A stretch of DNA of 64,000 bases, taken from NCBI GenBank assembly GCA_002937455.1, contig PTJZ01000005.1:124001-188000 (forward strand), written 5' to 3'. The notes under the pieces were generated by a model. The model did no database searches and was not told the origin of the DNA. It saw only the letters and a list, made by a program, of their open reading frames with translations. The position numbers were made by a program, and so were the translations under genes. Of the stretch, positions 35,727 through 45,749 are shown piece after piece (position 1 is the first letter of the stretch; every line of letters begins with the position of its first letter). This DNA is from Alphaproteobacteria bacterium MarineAlpha11_Bin1 (GTDB lineage Bacteria > Pseudomonadota > Alphaproteobacteria > MPNO01 > UBA830).

Positions 35727-35907
35727 TTTTACCTCTCCTGTTCCAAACATAAGCTGATCCGCGTTATTCTGAAAAGGTCTAGCATAAAAATAATTAGCAT
35801 TTCTTACCATTATTTATCTTCAGAGCTTAATTGATGATTTGTGGCTCTCTGTACCCGGTAGCTTTATTTGTCTCCGATGAGATCTGATTACTTGCCGAGT
35901 CATCAAC

Positions 35908-36092
35908 TCTTGGGTACCGTTCTTCTGCCGACGACACCGGGAACGGGGCGAGATATCGAAATCTGAGCCCCGGCTGCCCCCGCAACTGTAGACGGTTAGT
36001 TCGCCCCAACGGCGCCACGGCGGTAATTCGCTGGAAGGCAGGGGCTGAATGACGACCCGTAAGCCAGGAGACCGGACGCCGGCCGTATCGCA
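35908..36092 (+). promoter_or_regulatory. Cobalamin (AdoCbl) riboswitch upstream of cobW
   Basis: The plus strand carries the conserved elements of the class in order: GGTACCG opening near 35913, the GCTGCCCCCGCAACTGTA core at 35973-35990, a GCCAC segment at 36014-36018, GGAAGGC at 36033-36039, and the B12 box AAGCCAGGAGACC at 36061-36073. Its 3' end is about 80 bases before cobW. By class knowledge, bound cobalamin should reduce expression of cobW and the genes behind it. The outer boundaries are approximate. The orientation excludes direct control of the divergent cbtBA by this element. Confidence 0.92.
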
Positions 36093-36172
36093 AGATCGCG
36101 GGCCGGGGTGTGCTTCGCGAACGGCATCAAGCGATGCGTGTTTATTTTTTCTGCGGAGGAGGCGGAAACAAC

Positions 36173-37219
36173 ATGGCTATCGCTCAGAAAATTCCCGCGA
36201 CTGTCATTACTGGTTTTCTTGGTGCTGGTAAAACAACGATGATCCGCAACTTGATAAAACAGGCCAACGGGAAAAAACTAGCTCTGGTGATCAATGAATT
36301 TGGTGACCTCTCGGTCGATGGAGAATTACTCAAAGACTGCGGCAACCCTGGTTGTACTGACGATGATATCTTCGAGCTCGCTAATGGCTGCATCTGTTGC
36401 ACGGTGGCGGACGATTTTCTGCCCACGATCCAGAAGATCTTGGACCGCGAAGAGTTACCTGATCATATTTTGATCGAAACCTCTGGCCTTGCCCTACCGA
36501 AGCCGCTGGTCCAGGCTTTCGGCTGGCCAGAGGTACGCACGCGGGTGACCGTCGATGGGGTCGTCGCCCTACTGGACGGTCCGGCGGTTGCCGACGGTCG
36601 GTTTGCAGATGATCCCGACAGGGTCGATGCAATGCGTGCTGAAGACGAAGAACTTGACCATGAAAGTCCGCTACACGAACTCTATGAGGATCAGCTGGCC
36701 TGTGCCGATCTGGTACTTCTAAACAAGACTGATCTGATGGATGCTGGCGTCATAGAAACCGTGGTTAATAAAGTGGGTAGTAGCCTGCGCGACGGTGTGC
36801 GCATCGTCAAAACAACCAGGGGCGTTATTGACACTGATGTGCTTTTGGGGATTGAAGCTGCAGCTGAGGACGATCTGGAAGCGCGCCCGTCGCATCACGA
36901 CGCAGAAGACGGGCATAATCACGATGATTTCGAGAGCTTTGAGGTCGTAATTGGTGCGATAGAATCGGTGGATTCCCTGATTAATCGCCTCGTATCCGCC
37001 GTAAACGCCCACGATATTCTCCGCGTGAAAGGGTTTGTCGACGTCCCGGGTAAAGATATGCGAATGATTGTCCAGGGCGTCGGTGCACGTTTGCAGCAAT
37101 ACTTCGACCGCCCCTGGAAGGATGGTGAAGTACGTGAAACGCAGCTCGTCATAATTGGTCTAGCCGGCCTCGATAAGCCGGCTATCGCCAGTGCGTTGGG
37201 TGGTTTGGAGAGAAGCTGA
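36173..37219 (+). CDS. cobW: CobW, G3E-family GTPase / metallochaperone
   Basis: A 348-residue GTPase. Walker A GFLGAGKT is at 14-21, the metal-binding CxCC motif CICC at 73-76 in NGCICCTV, and NKTD in LLNKTDLMD near 184. A His/Asp-rich stretch (HHDAEDGHNHDD) precedes the C-terminal domain. CobW proteins are proposed to deliver Co(II) to the CobN chelatase. ATG 36173 follows GGAGGAGGCGG; codons upstream to 36110 were rejected because they lie against the riboswitch end. The cobN start overlaps nothing: one base separates the genes. Confidence 0.93.
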   Translation: MAIAQKIPATVITGFLGAGKTTMIRNLIKQANGKKLALVINEFGDLSVDGELLKDCGNPGCTDDDIFELANGCICCTVADDFLPTIQKILDREELPDHILIETSGLALPKPLVQAFGWPEVRTRVTVDGVVALLDGPAVADGRFADDPDRVDAMRAEDEELDHESPLHELYEDQLACADLVLLNKTDLMDAGVIETVVNKVGSSLRDGVRIVKTTRGVIDTDVLLGIEAAAEDDLEARPSHHDAEDGHNHDDFESFEVVIGAIESVDSLINRLVSAVNAHDILRVKGFVDVPGKDMRMIVQGVGARLQQYFDRPWKDGEVRETQLVIIGLAGLDKPAIASALGGLERS

Positions 37220-37220
37220 G

Positions 37221-40200
37221 ATGCATCTTCTCGCGGCTACGCCGGGGATTTTTTCCGATGGTTCGGAAGCCGTCGATCTGGGTCAGACGTCGGGTGATAT
37301 TGTCATTCTTTCCGCTGCAGATACCGAACTCACCGCGCTTTCCGCCGGGCAATCACGCGCGGGTGCAGATGCCCCATCTCTTCGCCTAGCAAATTTTCTG
37401 CAGCTAACGCATCCGATGTCAGTTGACGTCTATGTCGCGGGGATTATTGCGCATGCGAAGTTGGTGGTAATACGGCTGCTTGGCGGGGTGACCTATTGGC
37501 CGTATGGAGTTGAGCAAATCGCCCATATCTGCCGCCGTAACGACATCAGATTCGCAGCCTTACCGGGCGAAGATACACCTGACCCTGAACTGGCCCAATA
37601 TGGCACGGTACCCTCTGAAGATGCTCATCGCTTGTGGCAGTACCTGGTCCATGGCGGGTCTGCAAATATCGATAACTTTCTGGGGTATGCTGCGCATTTG
37701 TTGGGGATAGACTCCGAGTGGGCTGAACCAGTTCCTTTGATGACAGCGGGACTCTATTGGCCAGATACACAGATGGTCGATATGTCAGTCCTGCACCGAC
37801 ACTGGAAAAAGGATGCACCAGTTGCCGCCGTAACGTTTTATCGGGCGCTGCTTCAGTCGGGAAACACCGAACCAGTCGATGCTATGATCGCCGCGCTTCA
37901 GAAACGCGATCTAAATCCGCTACCTATCTATATCCAGAGCCTGAAGGAATCTATCTCCGCCGGGGTCGTCGAACAGACCCTTTGCGATGTGCCGCCCGAT
38001 GTGATCCTGAATACGACAGGTTTCGCCGTCTCCACCCCCGGGGTTGAGCGAAACAGGACCCCATTCGACTCTGCTGACTGCCCGGTATTGCAGACGGTAT
38101 TTTCGGCAACTTCGGAAGACGTTTGGGCGGGTAGTGACGCCGGGCTGGTCGCCCGTGATATTGCCATGAATGTCGCCTTGCCCGAGGTTGACGGTCGAGT
38201 TCTGACTCGTGCTGTGGCGTTTAAGTCTGAGGCTAGGTTCGACGCGGCCACACAGGCCGCTATTGTCAAACATCTTCCATCTCTCGATAGAATTGATTTT
38301 GTCGCTGAACTCGCCGCTGCTTGGATTAGGCTTGCAAGAACCCCTCCACCTGAGCGCCGTATTGCTCTGGTGCTGGCCAACTATCCAAACCGTGACGGGC
38401 GCCTTGGCAATGGGGTTGGGCTAGATACGCCGGCTGGTACGATAACCCTGCTCCACGCTATGAAAGATTCTGGATACGGGATTAGTAATCTACCCAACGA
38501 TGGTGCGTCCTTGATCGCACGTCTCCTCGATGGGCCAACCAATCACGGGGTCTTGGCTCGTCGGGTAGAGGAGACGATTTCTATCGCCGATTACCAGTTC
38601 TTTTTCTCGGGTTTGCCGCAAACCATCCGTGATGCGGTCTCCGAACGTTGGGGAGCGCCAGAGTCGGACCCATTCTATTTGGACGACGCCGTTGGTTACG
38701 GCGCTTTGGCGATCCCAGTGTTCCGCTTAGGGAAAATCGCTATCGGGCTACAGCCTGCGCGCGGTTATAACATCGATCCGGCAAAATCTTATCACGACCC
38801 CGACCTAGTTCCGCCGCATAGCTATTTCGCGTTCTATGCCTGGATACGGCTGCAGTTCAACGCTGATGCCGTTGTCCACATGGGAAAGCATGGCAATTTG
38901 GAATGGCTGCCGGGTAAGTCACTCGCGCTGTCGGTTAACTGTTTCCCGGAAGCGGCACTTGGCCCGTTGCCGAACGTATATCCATTTATCGTCAATGATC
39001 CCGGTGAGGGTACACAGGCGAAACGTCGGACCTCCGCTGTCATCGTTGATCACCTGACGCCACCGCTGGCACGGGCTGAAACCTATGGACCACTTGCGGA
39101 TCTCGAGCGGTTGGTGGATGAATATTACGAGGCCGCTGGTTTAGATCCCCGCCGAATTAATCTTCTACGAGAGCGGATTTTGGAACTCACACGGTCGTCG
39201 GGTCTCGACCTTGATTGCGGCATTAGTGTGAATGAACCCGCCGATGAGGCCCTTGCCAAGCTCGACAATTATCTGTGCGAGCTTAAAGAATTGCAGATCC
39301 GAGACGGGTTACATGTATTTGGGATCAGCCCGGAGGGTTCCTTACGCGATGCGCTTCTGGTAGCGCTGGTACGTCTGCCGCGTGGTGACGGGCAGGATGG
39401 CGACGCCTCTCTGATTCGGGCACTGGCGGCTGATCTGGGATTGGAAGATTTCGACCCCTTGGATTGCCTTTTGGGTGACCCGTGGACCGGACCCCGGCCG
39501 GCCGCACTAGCTGGCGACGACCCTTGGCGGACGAATGGCGATACAGTTGAGCGGCTGGAAATCTTGGCACTTGATTTGGTTGGAGGTCGCACACCGGATG
39601 ACGCGTGGCCTGCAACACGGGTCGTAATTGATACCGTCCGTGACACCATCGCGCCCAGTGTGGCTGCTTGTGGCTCGGCTGAGATCAGTGGTGTGCTGGC
39701 CGCGCTAGATGGTAGGTTCGTCAATCCGGGTCCATCTGGTGCGCCGACGCGGGGGCGCGTGGAAGTTTTGCCGACGGGACGCAATTTCTACTCGGTCGAT
39801 ACCCGCACGGTGCCTACACCTACAGCGTGGACCCTAGGCTGGAGGTCTGCAACGCTGCTGATCCATCGACATGCCCAGGAGCATGGTGAATGGCCTCGGC
39901 GTATGGCACTTTCCGCGTGGGGGACGTCCAACATGAGGACCGGAGGGGATGATATTGCTCAAGGCTTAGCGTTGATGGGTGTTCAGCCACAATGGGACCG
40001 TGGGTCGGGCCGCGTTACGGGGTTCGAGATCATGCCCCTTGAAATACTGGACCGCCCGCGTGTAGACGTCACACTGCGGTTGTCAGGATTTTTCCGCGAC
40101 GCTTTTCCGCAACAAATTAATCTTTTCGATAGTGCTGCACGCGCTGTAGCTGCTTTGGATGAGCCCTTGGATCAAAACCCCCTGGCTGCCCGTGTTGCTG

Positions 40201-40961
40201 AGGACGCCGCTGCGCTTATGACTGAAGGAATCGATGAGGATACCGCGCGCCGTCGCGCTGGCCACCGCGTGTTTGGCTCTAAATCTGGTGCCTATGGGGC
40301 GGGGTTGCAGGCACTGATAGACGAGCGTGGTTGGGATACCGACGCCGACCTCGCCCGCGCCTATATTGCTTGGGGCGGCTACGCCTACGGTGAAGGCGCT
40401 GAAGGTGAGCCCGAACACCGTTTGTTCGAGCGTTGCTTGAGCGGCGTAGAAGCGGTCGTCCACAATCAGGATAACCGCGAGCATGATCTTCTCGACTCCG
40501 ATGATTATTATCAGTTTGAAGGCGGCCTAACGGCCGCGGTGCGCTATCTTTCAGGTGATCAGCCGGCAGTCTGGCACAATGATCATTCGCGCCCGGAAAC
40601 GCCCAAGATCCGGAGCCTTGAGGACGAGATTGCCCGCGTCGTACGAGCCCGTGTGGTTAACCCAAAATGGATAGCTGGCGTCATGCGTCATGGCTACAAG
40701 GGCGCGTTTGAGATGGCAGCGACCGTCGACTATCTCTTTGCCTTTGCCGCAACTGCGCACTGCGTAAAAAACCATCAATTCGACCTAGTTTTCGATGCCT
40801 ATCTTGCCGACCCAGACGTGCGGGAATTTCTAGAACGGAGCAACCCTCATGCTCTTCGCGACATGGCTGAGCGTTTGATTGAAGCACAGGATCGCGGCCT
40901 ATGGCGGCCGCGGTCGAACACCGCCTGGACCTATCTCAGAGATCTGAAGGGAGTGGCCTGA
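37221..40961 (+). CDS. cobN: Cobaltochelatase subunit CobN
   Basis: The large chelatase subunit, 1246 residues, homologous to BchH/ChlH, which inserts Co(II) into hydrogenobyrinate a,c-diamide with the AAA+ CobS/CobT pair. The motif MGKHGNLEWLPGKSLALS is near 555-572, and the C-terminal third has GHRVFGSKSGAYGAGLQ and KNPKW-like VVNPKWIAGVMRHGYKGAFE. Full length. ATG 37221 lies just after the cobW stop. The chelatase motor subunits CobS and CobT are not in this window, and a CbiX chelatase is encoded in the same locus. Confidence 0.95.
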   Translation: MHLLAATPGIFSDGSEAVDLGQTSGDIVILSAADTELTALSAGQSRAGADAPSLRLANFLQLTHPMSVDVYVAGIIAHAKLVVIRLLGGVTYWPYGVEQIAHICRRNDIRFAALPGEDTPDPELAQYGTVPSEDAHRLWQYLVHGGSANIDNFLGYAAHLLGIDSEWAEPVPLMTAGLYWPDTQMVDMSVLHRHWKKDAPVAAVTFYRALLQSGNTEPVDAMIAALQKRDLNPLPIYIQSLKESISAGVVEQTLCDVPPDVILNTTGFAVSTPGVERNRTPFDSADCPVLQTVFSATSEDVWAGSDAGLVARDIAMNVALPEVDGRVLTRAVAFKSEARFDAATQAAIVKHLPSLDRIDFVAELAAAWIRLARTPPPERRIALVLANYPNRDGRLGNGVGLDTPAGTITLLHAMKDSGYGISNLPNDGASLIARLLDGPTNHGVLARRVEETISIADYQFFFSGLPQTIRDAVSERWGAPESDPFYLDDAVGYGALAIPVFRLGKIAIGLQPARGYNIDPAKSYHDPDLVPPHSYFAFYAWIRLQFNADAVVHMGKHGNLEWLPGKSLALSVNCFPEAALGPLPNVYPFIVNDPGEGTQAKRRTSAVIVDHLTPPLARAETYGPLADLERLVDEYYEAAGLDPRRINLLRERILELTRSSGLDLDCGISVNEPADEALAKLDNYLCELKELQIRDGLHVFGISPEGSLRDALLVALVRLPRGDGQDGDASLIRALAADLGLEDFDPLDCLLGDPWTGPRPAALAGDDPWRTNGDTVERLEILALDLVGGRTPDDAWPATRVVIDTVRDTIAPSVAACGSAEISGVLAALDGRFVNPGPSGAPTRGRVEVLPTGRNFYSVDTRTVPTPTAWTLGWRSATLLIHRHAQEHGEWPRRMALSAWGTSNMRTGGDDIAQGLALMGVQPQWDRGSGRVTGFEIMPLEILDRPRVDVTLRLSGFFRDAFPQQINLFDSAARAVAALDEPLDQNPLAARVAEDAAALMTEGIDEDTARRRAGHRVFGSKSGAYGAGLQALIDERGWDTDADLARAYIAWGGYAYGEGAEGEPEHRLFERCLSGVEAVVHNQDNREHDLLDSDDYYQFEGGLTAAVRYLSGDQPAVWHNDHSRPETPKIRSLEDEIARVVRARVVNPKWIAGVMRHGYKGAFEMAATVDYLFAFAATAHCVKNHQFDLVFDAYLADPDVREFLERSNPHALRDMAERLIEAQDRGLWRPRSNTAWTYLRDLKGVA

Positions 40962-41584
40962 TGGCCAAAAAACCGCAAACAACGGAAGAATTTACTCTCG
41001 CAAACGAGAAATCAAAAAAACGAAAAGAAGCACGCGACAAGATGTTAGCTAACAAGACGGTTGAGAAAGGGTTGCTGATTGTTCACACCGGCAAGGGTAA
41101 GGGAAAATCGACGGCAGCATTCGGGGTTGCTGCGCGGGCGGTCGGTAATGGCATGAAGGTTGGTGTCATCCAGTATGTGAAGGGCAAATGGGAAACCGGT
41201 GAACGCACTGTGTTGGAACACTTTCCCGAACAGGTAACTATTCGTACAATGGGTGAGGGTTTTACTTGGGAGACCCAGGACAAAGCGCGGGACATTGCGG
41301 CGGCGGAAAAGGCATGGAAAGCCTCAAAGGAAATCATCGCCGATCCGTCTTATGACCTCGTCATCCTCGATGAGCTCAATATCGTCTTGCGCTATGACTA
41401 TTTAGATCTCACTGAAGTACTGGAAGTTCTCGTTAACAAGCGCGAGATGCTGCACGTGATAGTGACAGGCCGAAACGCTAAACCGGAACTTGTAGCCGCC
41501 GCCGATCTGGTCACTGAAATGACGCAAATTAAACACCCCTTTCGTGAACAGAACGTCCGTGCTCAAAAAGGTATCGAGTTCTAA
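40961..41584 (+). CDS. cobO: Cob(I)yrinic acid a,c-diamide adenosyltransferase
   Basis: CobA/CobO-type ATP:corrinoid adenosyltransferase of 207 residues that attaches the upper adenosyl ligand. The P-loop GKGKGKS is at 44-50 after VHT, with [12 protein letters not shown] near 75 and VILDELN near 128. The Lys-rich N-terminus ([11 protein letters not shown]) is normal for the family. ATG 40961 overlaps the cobN stop (TGATG), so codons further upstream inside cobN are not used. Confidence 0.95.
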   Translation: MAKKPQTTEEFTLANEKSKKRKEARDKMLANKTVEKGLLIVHTGKGKGKSTAAFGVAARAVGNGMKVGVIQYVKGKWETGERTVLEHFPEQVTIRTMGEGFTWETQDKARDIAAAEKAWKASKEIIADPSYDLVILDELNIVLRYDYLDLTEVLEVLVNKREMLHVIVTGRNAKPELVAAADLVTEMTQIKHPFREQNVRAQKGIEF

Positions 41585-41585
41585 A

Positions 41586-43037
41586 ATGGCCCTAACCGCC
41601 CTCATGCTGCAAGGTACCGGATCCGACGTCGGGAAGTCGGTACTGGTGGCAGGATTGTGTCGGGCACTAATAAGGCGAGGATTCAACGTTCGGCCGTTTA
41701 AGCCGCAAAATATGTCGAATAACGCAGCTGTAACTGCTGACGGTGGAGAAATTGGGCGCGCGCAGGCATTACAGGCCCGGGCCTGCGAGGTGGCGTTTCA
41801 CACCGACATGAACCCGGTGCTCCTGAAACCGCAGACCGAAACCGGCGCGCAGGTGGTGGTTCAGGGACGGGTAGTTGGCAATGCGAAGGCGCGCGACTAC
41901 CAGCTTATGAAGCCCGAATTGATGAGCTCCGTGCTGGAGAGTTTTGCGCGGCTCAGTGCGGCGGCTGATATCGTCGTTGTTGAAGGCGCGGGTAGCGCGG
42001 CAGAGGTCAACCTGCGCGCTGGAGATATCGCAAATATGGGCTTCGCCGCTGCGGCTGACGTCTCAGTGATAATGATCGGCGATATCGATCGGGGCGGCGT
42101 GATTGCGCAGCTGGTAGGCACCTGGAATTTACTGTCCGACCACGAACGGAAACTCACACGCGGCTTCATCGTTAATAAGTTTCGCGGTGATCCGTCATTG
42201 TTTCGGGATGGCCGTGCCATCATTCGGGAACATACAGGCATGACGGATTATGGTGTAGTACCGTGGTTTGAGGGTGCGTCCCGTCTGCCGCGAGAAGACG
42301 CATTTAATCTCGGCGGTGCGGATACTAAATCAGGCGTAATCAAAATCGCAGTACCTATGTTTTCCCTTATCGCCAACTTTGACGATCTCGATCCACTGCG
42401 TGCCGAACCAGATGTATCAGTGACGATGGTGAAGGAAGGTGAGGCGCTGCCTGGCGATGCCGATCTGATTCTGCTGCCTGGCTCGAAGGCGACTTTGTCT
42501 GATCTGTCTTTCTTGTTTGAGCAAGGATGGGACATCGATATCACAGCCCATGTACGGCGTGGTGGCGCAGTGATGGGAATCTGCGGCGGCTACCAGATGC
42601 TGGGCCAGACAGTATCTGACCCGGAAGGTATCGAGGGTCCGGCATCGAAAGCGCAGGGGCTTGGTTTGCTCGACATAGAGACTATGCTTACGGCGAACAA
42701 AACTCTGGTCCAGGTAACCGGTACTGAAAAGCGGTCGGGAGCGGCTATATCAGGGTACGAAATGCATATAGGCCAAACCTGCGGCTTGGGCACCGAGCGC
42801 GCTATGCTCGACCTGTCGGGTAGGCCAGACGGCGCAGTGTCGGCCGACGGGCTTGTCGCCGGATGTTACGTCCATGGAATTTTCGCCTCTGATACATTTC
42901 GGTCAGCTTTTTTGCGGCGAATTCGCCCGGGTGCGCGCGCGGCGATGAACTATGAGGCCGGTATTGAGCAAGCACTTGATGCTTTGGCCGACCATTTAGA
43001 GACGTATCTTGATATTACCGGGATGATCGATGGCTAG
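41586..43037 (+). CDS. cobQ: Cobyric acid synthase
   Basis: Glutamine-dependent amidotransferase of 483 residues that amidates carboxylates b, d, e and g of adenosylcobyrinate a,c-diamide. The N-terminal dethiobiotin-synthase-like P-loop GTGSDVGKS is at 9-17, PQNMSNNA near 39, and [10 protein letters not shown] near 132. The C-terminal class I glutaminase-like domain has Cys in [10 protein letters not shown] near 335 and the closing His in YVHGIF near 433. Its 3' end is four bases from the convergent cbiB. Confidence 0.96.
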   Translation: MALTALMLQGTGSDVGKSVLVAGLCRALIRRGFNVRPFKPQNMSNNAAVTADGGEIGRAQALQARACEVAFHTDMNPVLLKPQTETGAQVVVQGRVVGNAKARDYQLMKPELMSSVLESFARLSAAADIVVVEGAGSAAEVNLRAGDIANMGFAAAADVSVIMIGDIDRGGVIAQLVGTWNLLSDHERKLTRGFIVNKFRGDPSLFRDGRAIIREHTGMTDYGVVPWFEGASRLPREDAFNLGGADTKSGVIKIAVPMFSLIANFDDLDPLRAEPDVSVTMVKEGEALPGDADLILLPGSKATLSDLSFLFEQGWDIDITAHVRRGGAVMGICGGYQMLGQTVSDPEGIEGPASKAQGLGLLDIETMLTANKTLVQVTGTEKRSGAAISGYEMHIGQTCGLGTERAMLDLSGRPDGAVSADGLVAGCYVHGIFASDTFRSAFLRRIRPGARAAMNYEAGIEQALDALADHLETYLDITGMIDG

Positions 43038-43041
43038 GTGG

Positions 43042-44064
43042 TTAAATCAACGCCATAACAAGCAGGAGTATTGCCATCAGTCCGGCGCCCGCCTTACGGT
43101 ACAGGCTAAGTGCGCGATGTATGTCAGTTGTAGAGACATCGGTGCGCGCGCCTTCGTTCATCCAAGCATCGTCAACTATAAAGTCGCGGTACTGCCGCGG
43201 CCCTGCCAGAGAAATTCCGAGCGCACCCGCCATCGCGGCTTCGGGCCAGCCCGCGTTAATCGAGCGATGCTTTTCCGCGTCCCTGACCGCCGCCGCCCAT
43301 GCTTCCCCGCCCTTGGAGCCGATTCCGACGGCAGCTACGATTACTATGAGAATACCCGAGATACGCGCCGGAACCGCATTCATTGCGTCGTCAAGGCGTG
43401 CCGCAAATTTTCCGAAATGCTCGTATGTGCTGTCGCGGTGACCGATCATGCTGTCCATAGTGTTTACCGCCTTATAGGCGAAAAGTCCCGGCAGACCGAG
43501 CAACGCAAACCAAATTACCGGTGCTACCACGCCGTCAGAAAAATTTTCTGCCGTCGATTCTATGGCGGCGCGAGCGACGCCGTGTTCGTCCAGCCGGTCC
43601 GGATCTCGGCCCACAATATGGGCCACCGCGGATCTTCCGCTGATCAACGAGACGTCGAGTCCGTTTGCCACATCGCGGACGTGATTGAAAAGACTGCGAT
43701 AGGCGATCAGCACGCTGGCGATCAGAGCCCCTGCGACCCAGCCATATTCCCATTGAGCGCAAAGCCACTGGAACCCGTAGCCGACGAGTCCAGCGAGCGC
43801 GACCAAGAAAAGGGTTACCAGCAGCCCCCGCCAGAACCGCACGCGGTCCGATCTTTGTGGTCGGTTCATTTTGCGGTCGAAGAAGGCCGCCAAGCTGCCG
43901 AAAACCGCAACCGGATGGGGCACGCGGTTCCAAAGCCCCGGAGGATCGCCCAGCGCGACATCGATTGCCAGCGCCAGCATCACCACCAGCAAGGGGTGCA
44001 CTGCTGCCGCGTCGGCGCTATACCATTGAAACATCATCGGCCGACAATCGCGCGGTTGCGACAC
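43042..44064 (-). CDS. cbiB: Adenosylcobinamide-phosphate synthase (CbiB)
   Basis: Membrane enzyme (CobD in Pseudomonas naming) of 340 residues that attaches aminopropanol phosphate to adenosylcobyric acid. LALAIDVALGDPPGLWNRVPHPV-type N-terminal motif near 31-52, AVAHIVGRDPDRLDEHGVARA near 167-187, and ESTAENFSDGVVAPV near 189-203 are diagnostic. Several hydrophobic segments. The start at ATG 44064 or at ATG 44037/44034 is not settled. Divergent from cbiX, with the starts about 32 bases apart. Confidence 0.93.
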   Translation of the reverse strand: MSQPRDCRPMMFQWYSADAAAVHPLLVVMLALAIDVALGDPPGLWNRVPHPVAVFGSLAAFFDRKMNRPQRSDRVRFWRGLLVTLFLVALAGLVGYGFQWLCAQWEYGWVAGALIASVLIAYRSLFNHVRDVANGLDVSLISGRSAVAHIVGRDPDRLDEHGVARAAIESTAENFSDGVVAPVIWFALLGLPGLFAYKAVNTMDSMIGHRDSTYEHFGKFAARLDDAMNAVPARISGILIVIVAAVGIGSKGGEAWAAAVRDAEKHRSINAGWPEAAMAGALGISLAGPRQYRDFIVDDAWMNEGARTDVSTTDIHRALSLYRKAGAGLMAILLLVMALI

Positions 44065-44096
44065 GAAATCAATTGCAGCCTTTACGGGAGAAACAA

Positions 44097-45113
44097 TTGA
44101 CTACAGGGATAATGGTATGTGGCCACGGTAGCCGCGACGAAGGTGCAGTAACAGAATTTGAAAAACTGGCTGTCGCGATCCGCGAACGAGCTGAAGGTGT
44201 TCCAGTCGAGTATGGTTTCCTGGAGTTTGCAAAACCCGTCATCAAGGAAGGTTTGGGGAATCTAATTGAACAGGGTGTGACTGAGATAATGGCTGTTCCA
44301 GGTATGCTCTTTGCAGCAGGGCACGCCAAGAACGATATACCGTCGGTTCTCAACACCTGGGCAGCAAGCAATAACGGAGTAGATGTCCGTTATGGGCGTG
44401 AACTAGCGATCGATCTAAAAATGTTAAGCGCCGCTTCTGATCGAATCAAAGAAGCACTCGATTTTGCAAGCGATGATGTGCCTACTGAAGAGACACTGCT
44501 CGTGGTAGTGGGGCGCGGCGCGTCCGACCCGGATGCTAATTCCAACGTTGCGAAGGTGATGCGAATGTTGTGGGAAGGTCTCGGTTTCGGCTGGGGAGAA
44601 ACCGTATATTCTGGGGTAACCTTCCCGTTGGTCGAGCCAGGGCTGGAACACGCCGTCAGGTTAGGTTATCGGCGAATTGTGGTCTTTCCCTACTTTTTGT
44701 TCACAGGCGTGCTAGTGCGAAGGATCTATGATTATACCGATAAAGTTGCTGCTCGGTATCCGAACATTGAATTCATCAAGGCGTCCTACCTTAACGACCA
44801 TCCGATGGTGATAGAGACGTTCATGGAACGAATAGAAGAAATCCGACTCGGAGAAAATAATATGAACTGCCAGCTTTGTAAGTATCGCGAACAGGTTCTG
44901 GGCTTTGAATCGGAAGTCGGGTTGGCCCAGGAAAGTCATCATCATCACGTCGAAGGCATCGGTATTGGTGGCCCCCACAGTCTTAATAATGAAAATCCCC
45001 ACGGTCACAGAAAAGGACACGATCATTCTCACGGAGATGGGCATGATCATCACCATCCGTATCCTCACGCGGATCACCCGCTGGGGCCAAAAACAATGAA
45101 GGGAACCGGCTGA
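44097..45113 (+). CDS. cbiX: Sirohydrochlorin cobaltochelatase CbiX, long form with His-rich tail
   Basis: A 338-residue chelatase inserting Co(II) into sirohydrochlorin at the start of the early-cobalt route. Two chelatase halves: the N-terminal one begins GIMVCGHGSRDEG (catalytic His10) and the second has VVVGRGASDPDAN and VVFPYFLFTGVL. After residue 255 comes a tail with M-x-C-x-x-C (MNCQLC), reported to hold an Fe-S centre in Bacillus megaterium CbiX, and about 16 histidines in the last 65 residues. TTG 44097 with GGGAG upstream is the likely start; codons back to 43857 are antisense to cbiB. Confidence 0.92.
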   Translation: MTTGIMVCGHGSRDEGAVTEFEKLAVAIRERAEGVPVEYGFLEFAKPVIKEGLGNLIEQGVTEIMAVPGMLFAAGHAKNDIPSVLNTWAASNNGVDVRYGRELAIDLKMLSAASDRIKEALDFASDDVPTEETLLVVVGRGASDPDANSNVAKVMRMLWEGLGFGWGETVYSGVTFPLVEPGLEHAVRLGYRRIVVFPYFLFTGVLVRRIYDYTDKVAARYPNIEFIKASYLNDHPMVIETFMERIEEIRLGENNMNCQLCKYREQVLGFESEVGLAQESHHHHVEGIGIGGPHSLNNENPHGHRKGHDHSHGDGHDHHHPYPHADHPLGPKTMKGTG

Positions 45114-45119
45114 AATCAC

Positions 45120-45749
45120 ATGGAATGGCTTCGTGATCCTGATGAAATTTACCGTAGGTCATTTGCGATCGTGCGCGAAGAAGCGGACCTATCGGTGGTT
45201 CCTGACGACATGGCAGATATAGTTATCCGGCTGGTGCATGCCTGTGGCATGCCGGAGATCGTTCCGAATATCCGCTGGTATAATGGCGTAACAGCAACCG
45301 CACGTGATGCCCTTGCTGCGGGTGCGCCGGTAATTTGCGATGCGCAGATGGTGGCGGACGGTGTGATCACGGCGCACCTTCCTGCTGGAAACCAGGTTCT
45401 TAGCATGATCCGTCTACCCAACGTGGCGACGATGGCCAAGGAACAGGGCACTACGCGCTCAGCGGCGCAGGTCGAATTATGGAAACCATTTCTTCCGGGT
45501 AGTGTGGTTGCCATCGGCAATGCGCCGACAGCGCTATTCCGTTTGCTTGAGGTGATTTCTGAGGACCCATCGCGTAAGCCAGCGGTGATTTTGGGATTTC
45601 CAGTGGGGTTTGTCGGGGCTGCTGAATCGAAATATGCGCTGCAAAAAATCCGCCCCGAGGTACCCTATATTACGCTGTTGGGCCGCCGGGGTGGCAGCGC
45701 CATGGCGTCAGCAGCTGTCAACGCGCTTGCTGGAAATTACAAAATATGA
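45120..45749 (+). CDS. cobH: Precorrin-8X / cobalt-precorrin-8 methylmutase
   Basis: A 209-residue enzyme (CbiC/CobH) that moves a methyl group from C11 to C12 to give (hydrogeno)cobyrinate. The catalytic His40 is in VIRLVHACGMPE, with AGAPVICDAQMVADGV near 67-82 and GNAPTALFRL near 138. It follows cbiX by six bases and overlaps cobL by four (ATGA), as part of a tightly packed corrin-ring operon. Confidence 0.95.
   Translation: MEWLRDPDEIYRRSFAIVREEADLSVVPDDMADIVIRLVHACGMPEIVPNIRWYNGVTATARDALAAGAPVICDAQMVADGVITAHLPAGNQVLSMIRLPNVATMAKEQGTTRSAAQVELWKPFLPGSVVAIGNAPTALFRLLEVISEDPSRKPAVILGFPVGFVGAAESKYALQKIRPEVPYITLLGRRGGSAMASAAVNALAGNYKI

Noticed and set aside
43857..44096. Open extension upstream of cbiX
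   Set aside because: It is antisense to the conserved N-terminus of cbiB; TTG 44097 has a ribosome binding site and gives the normal CbiX start.
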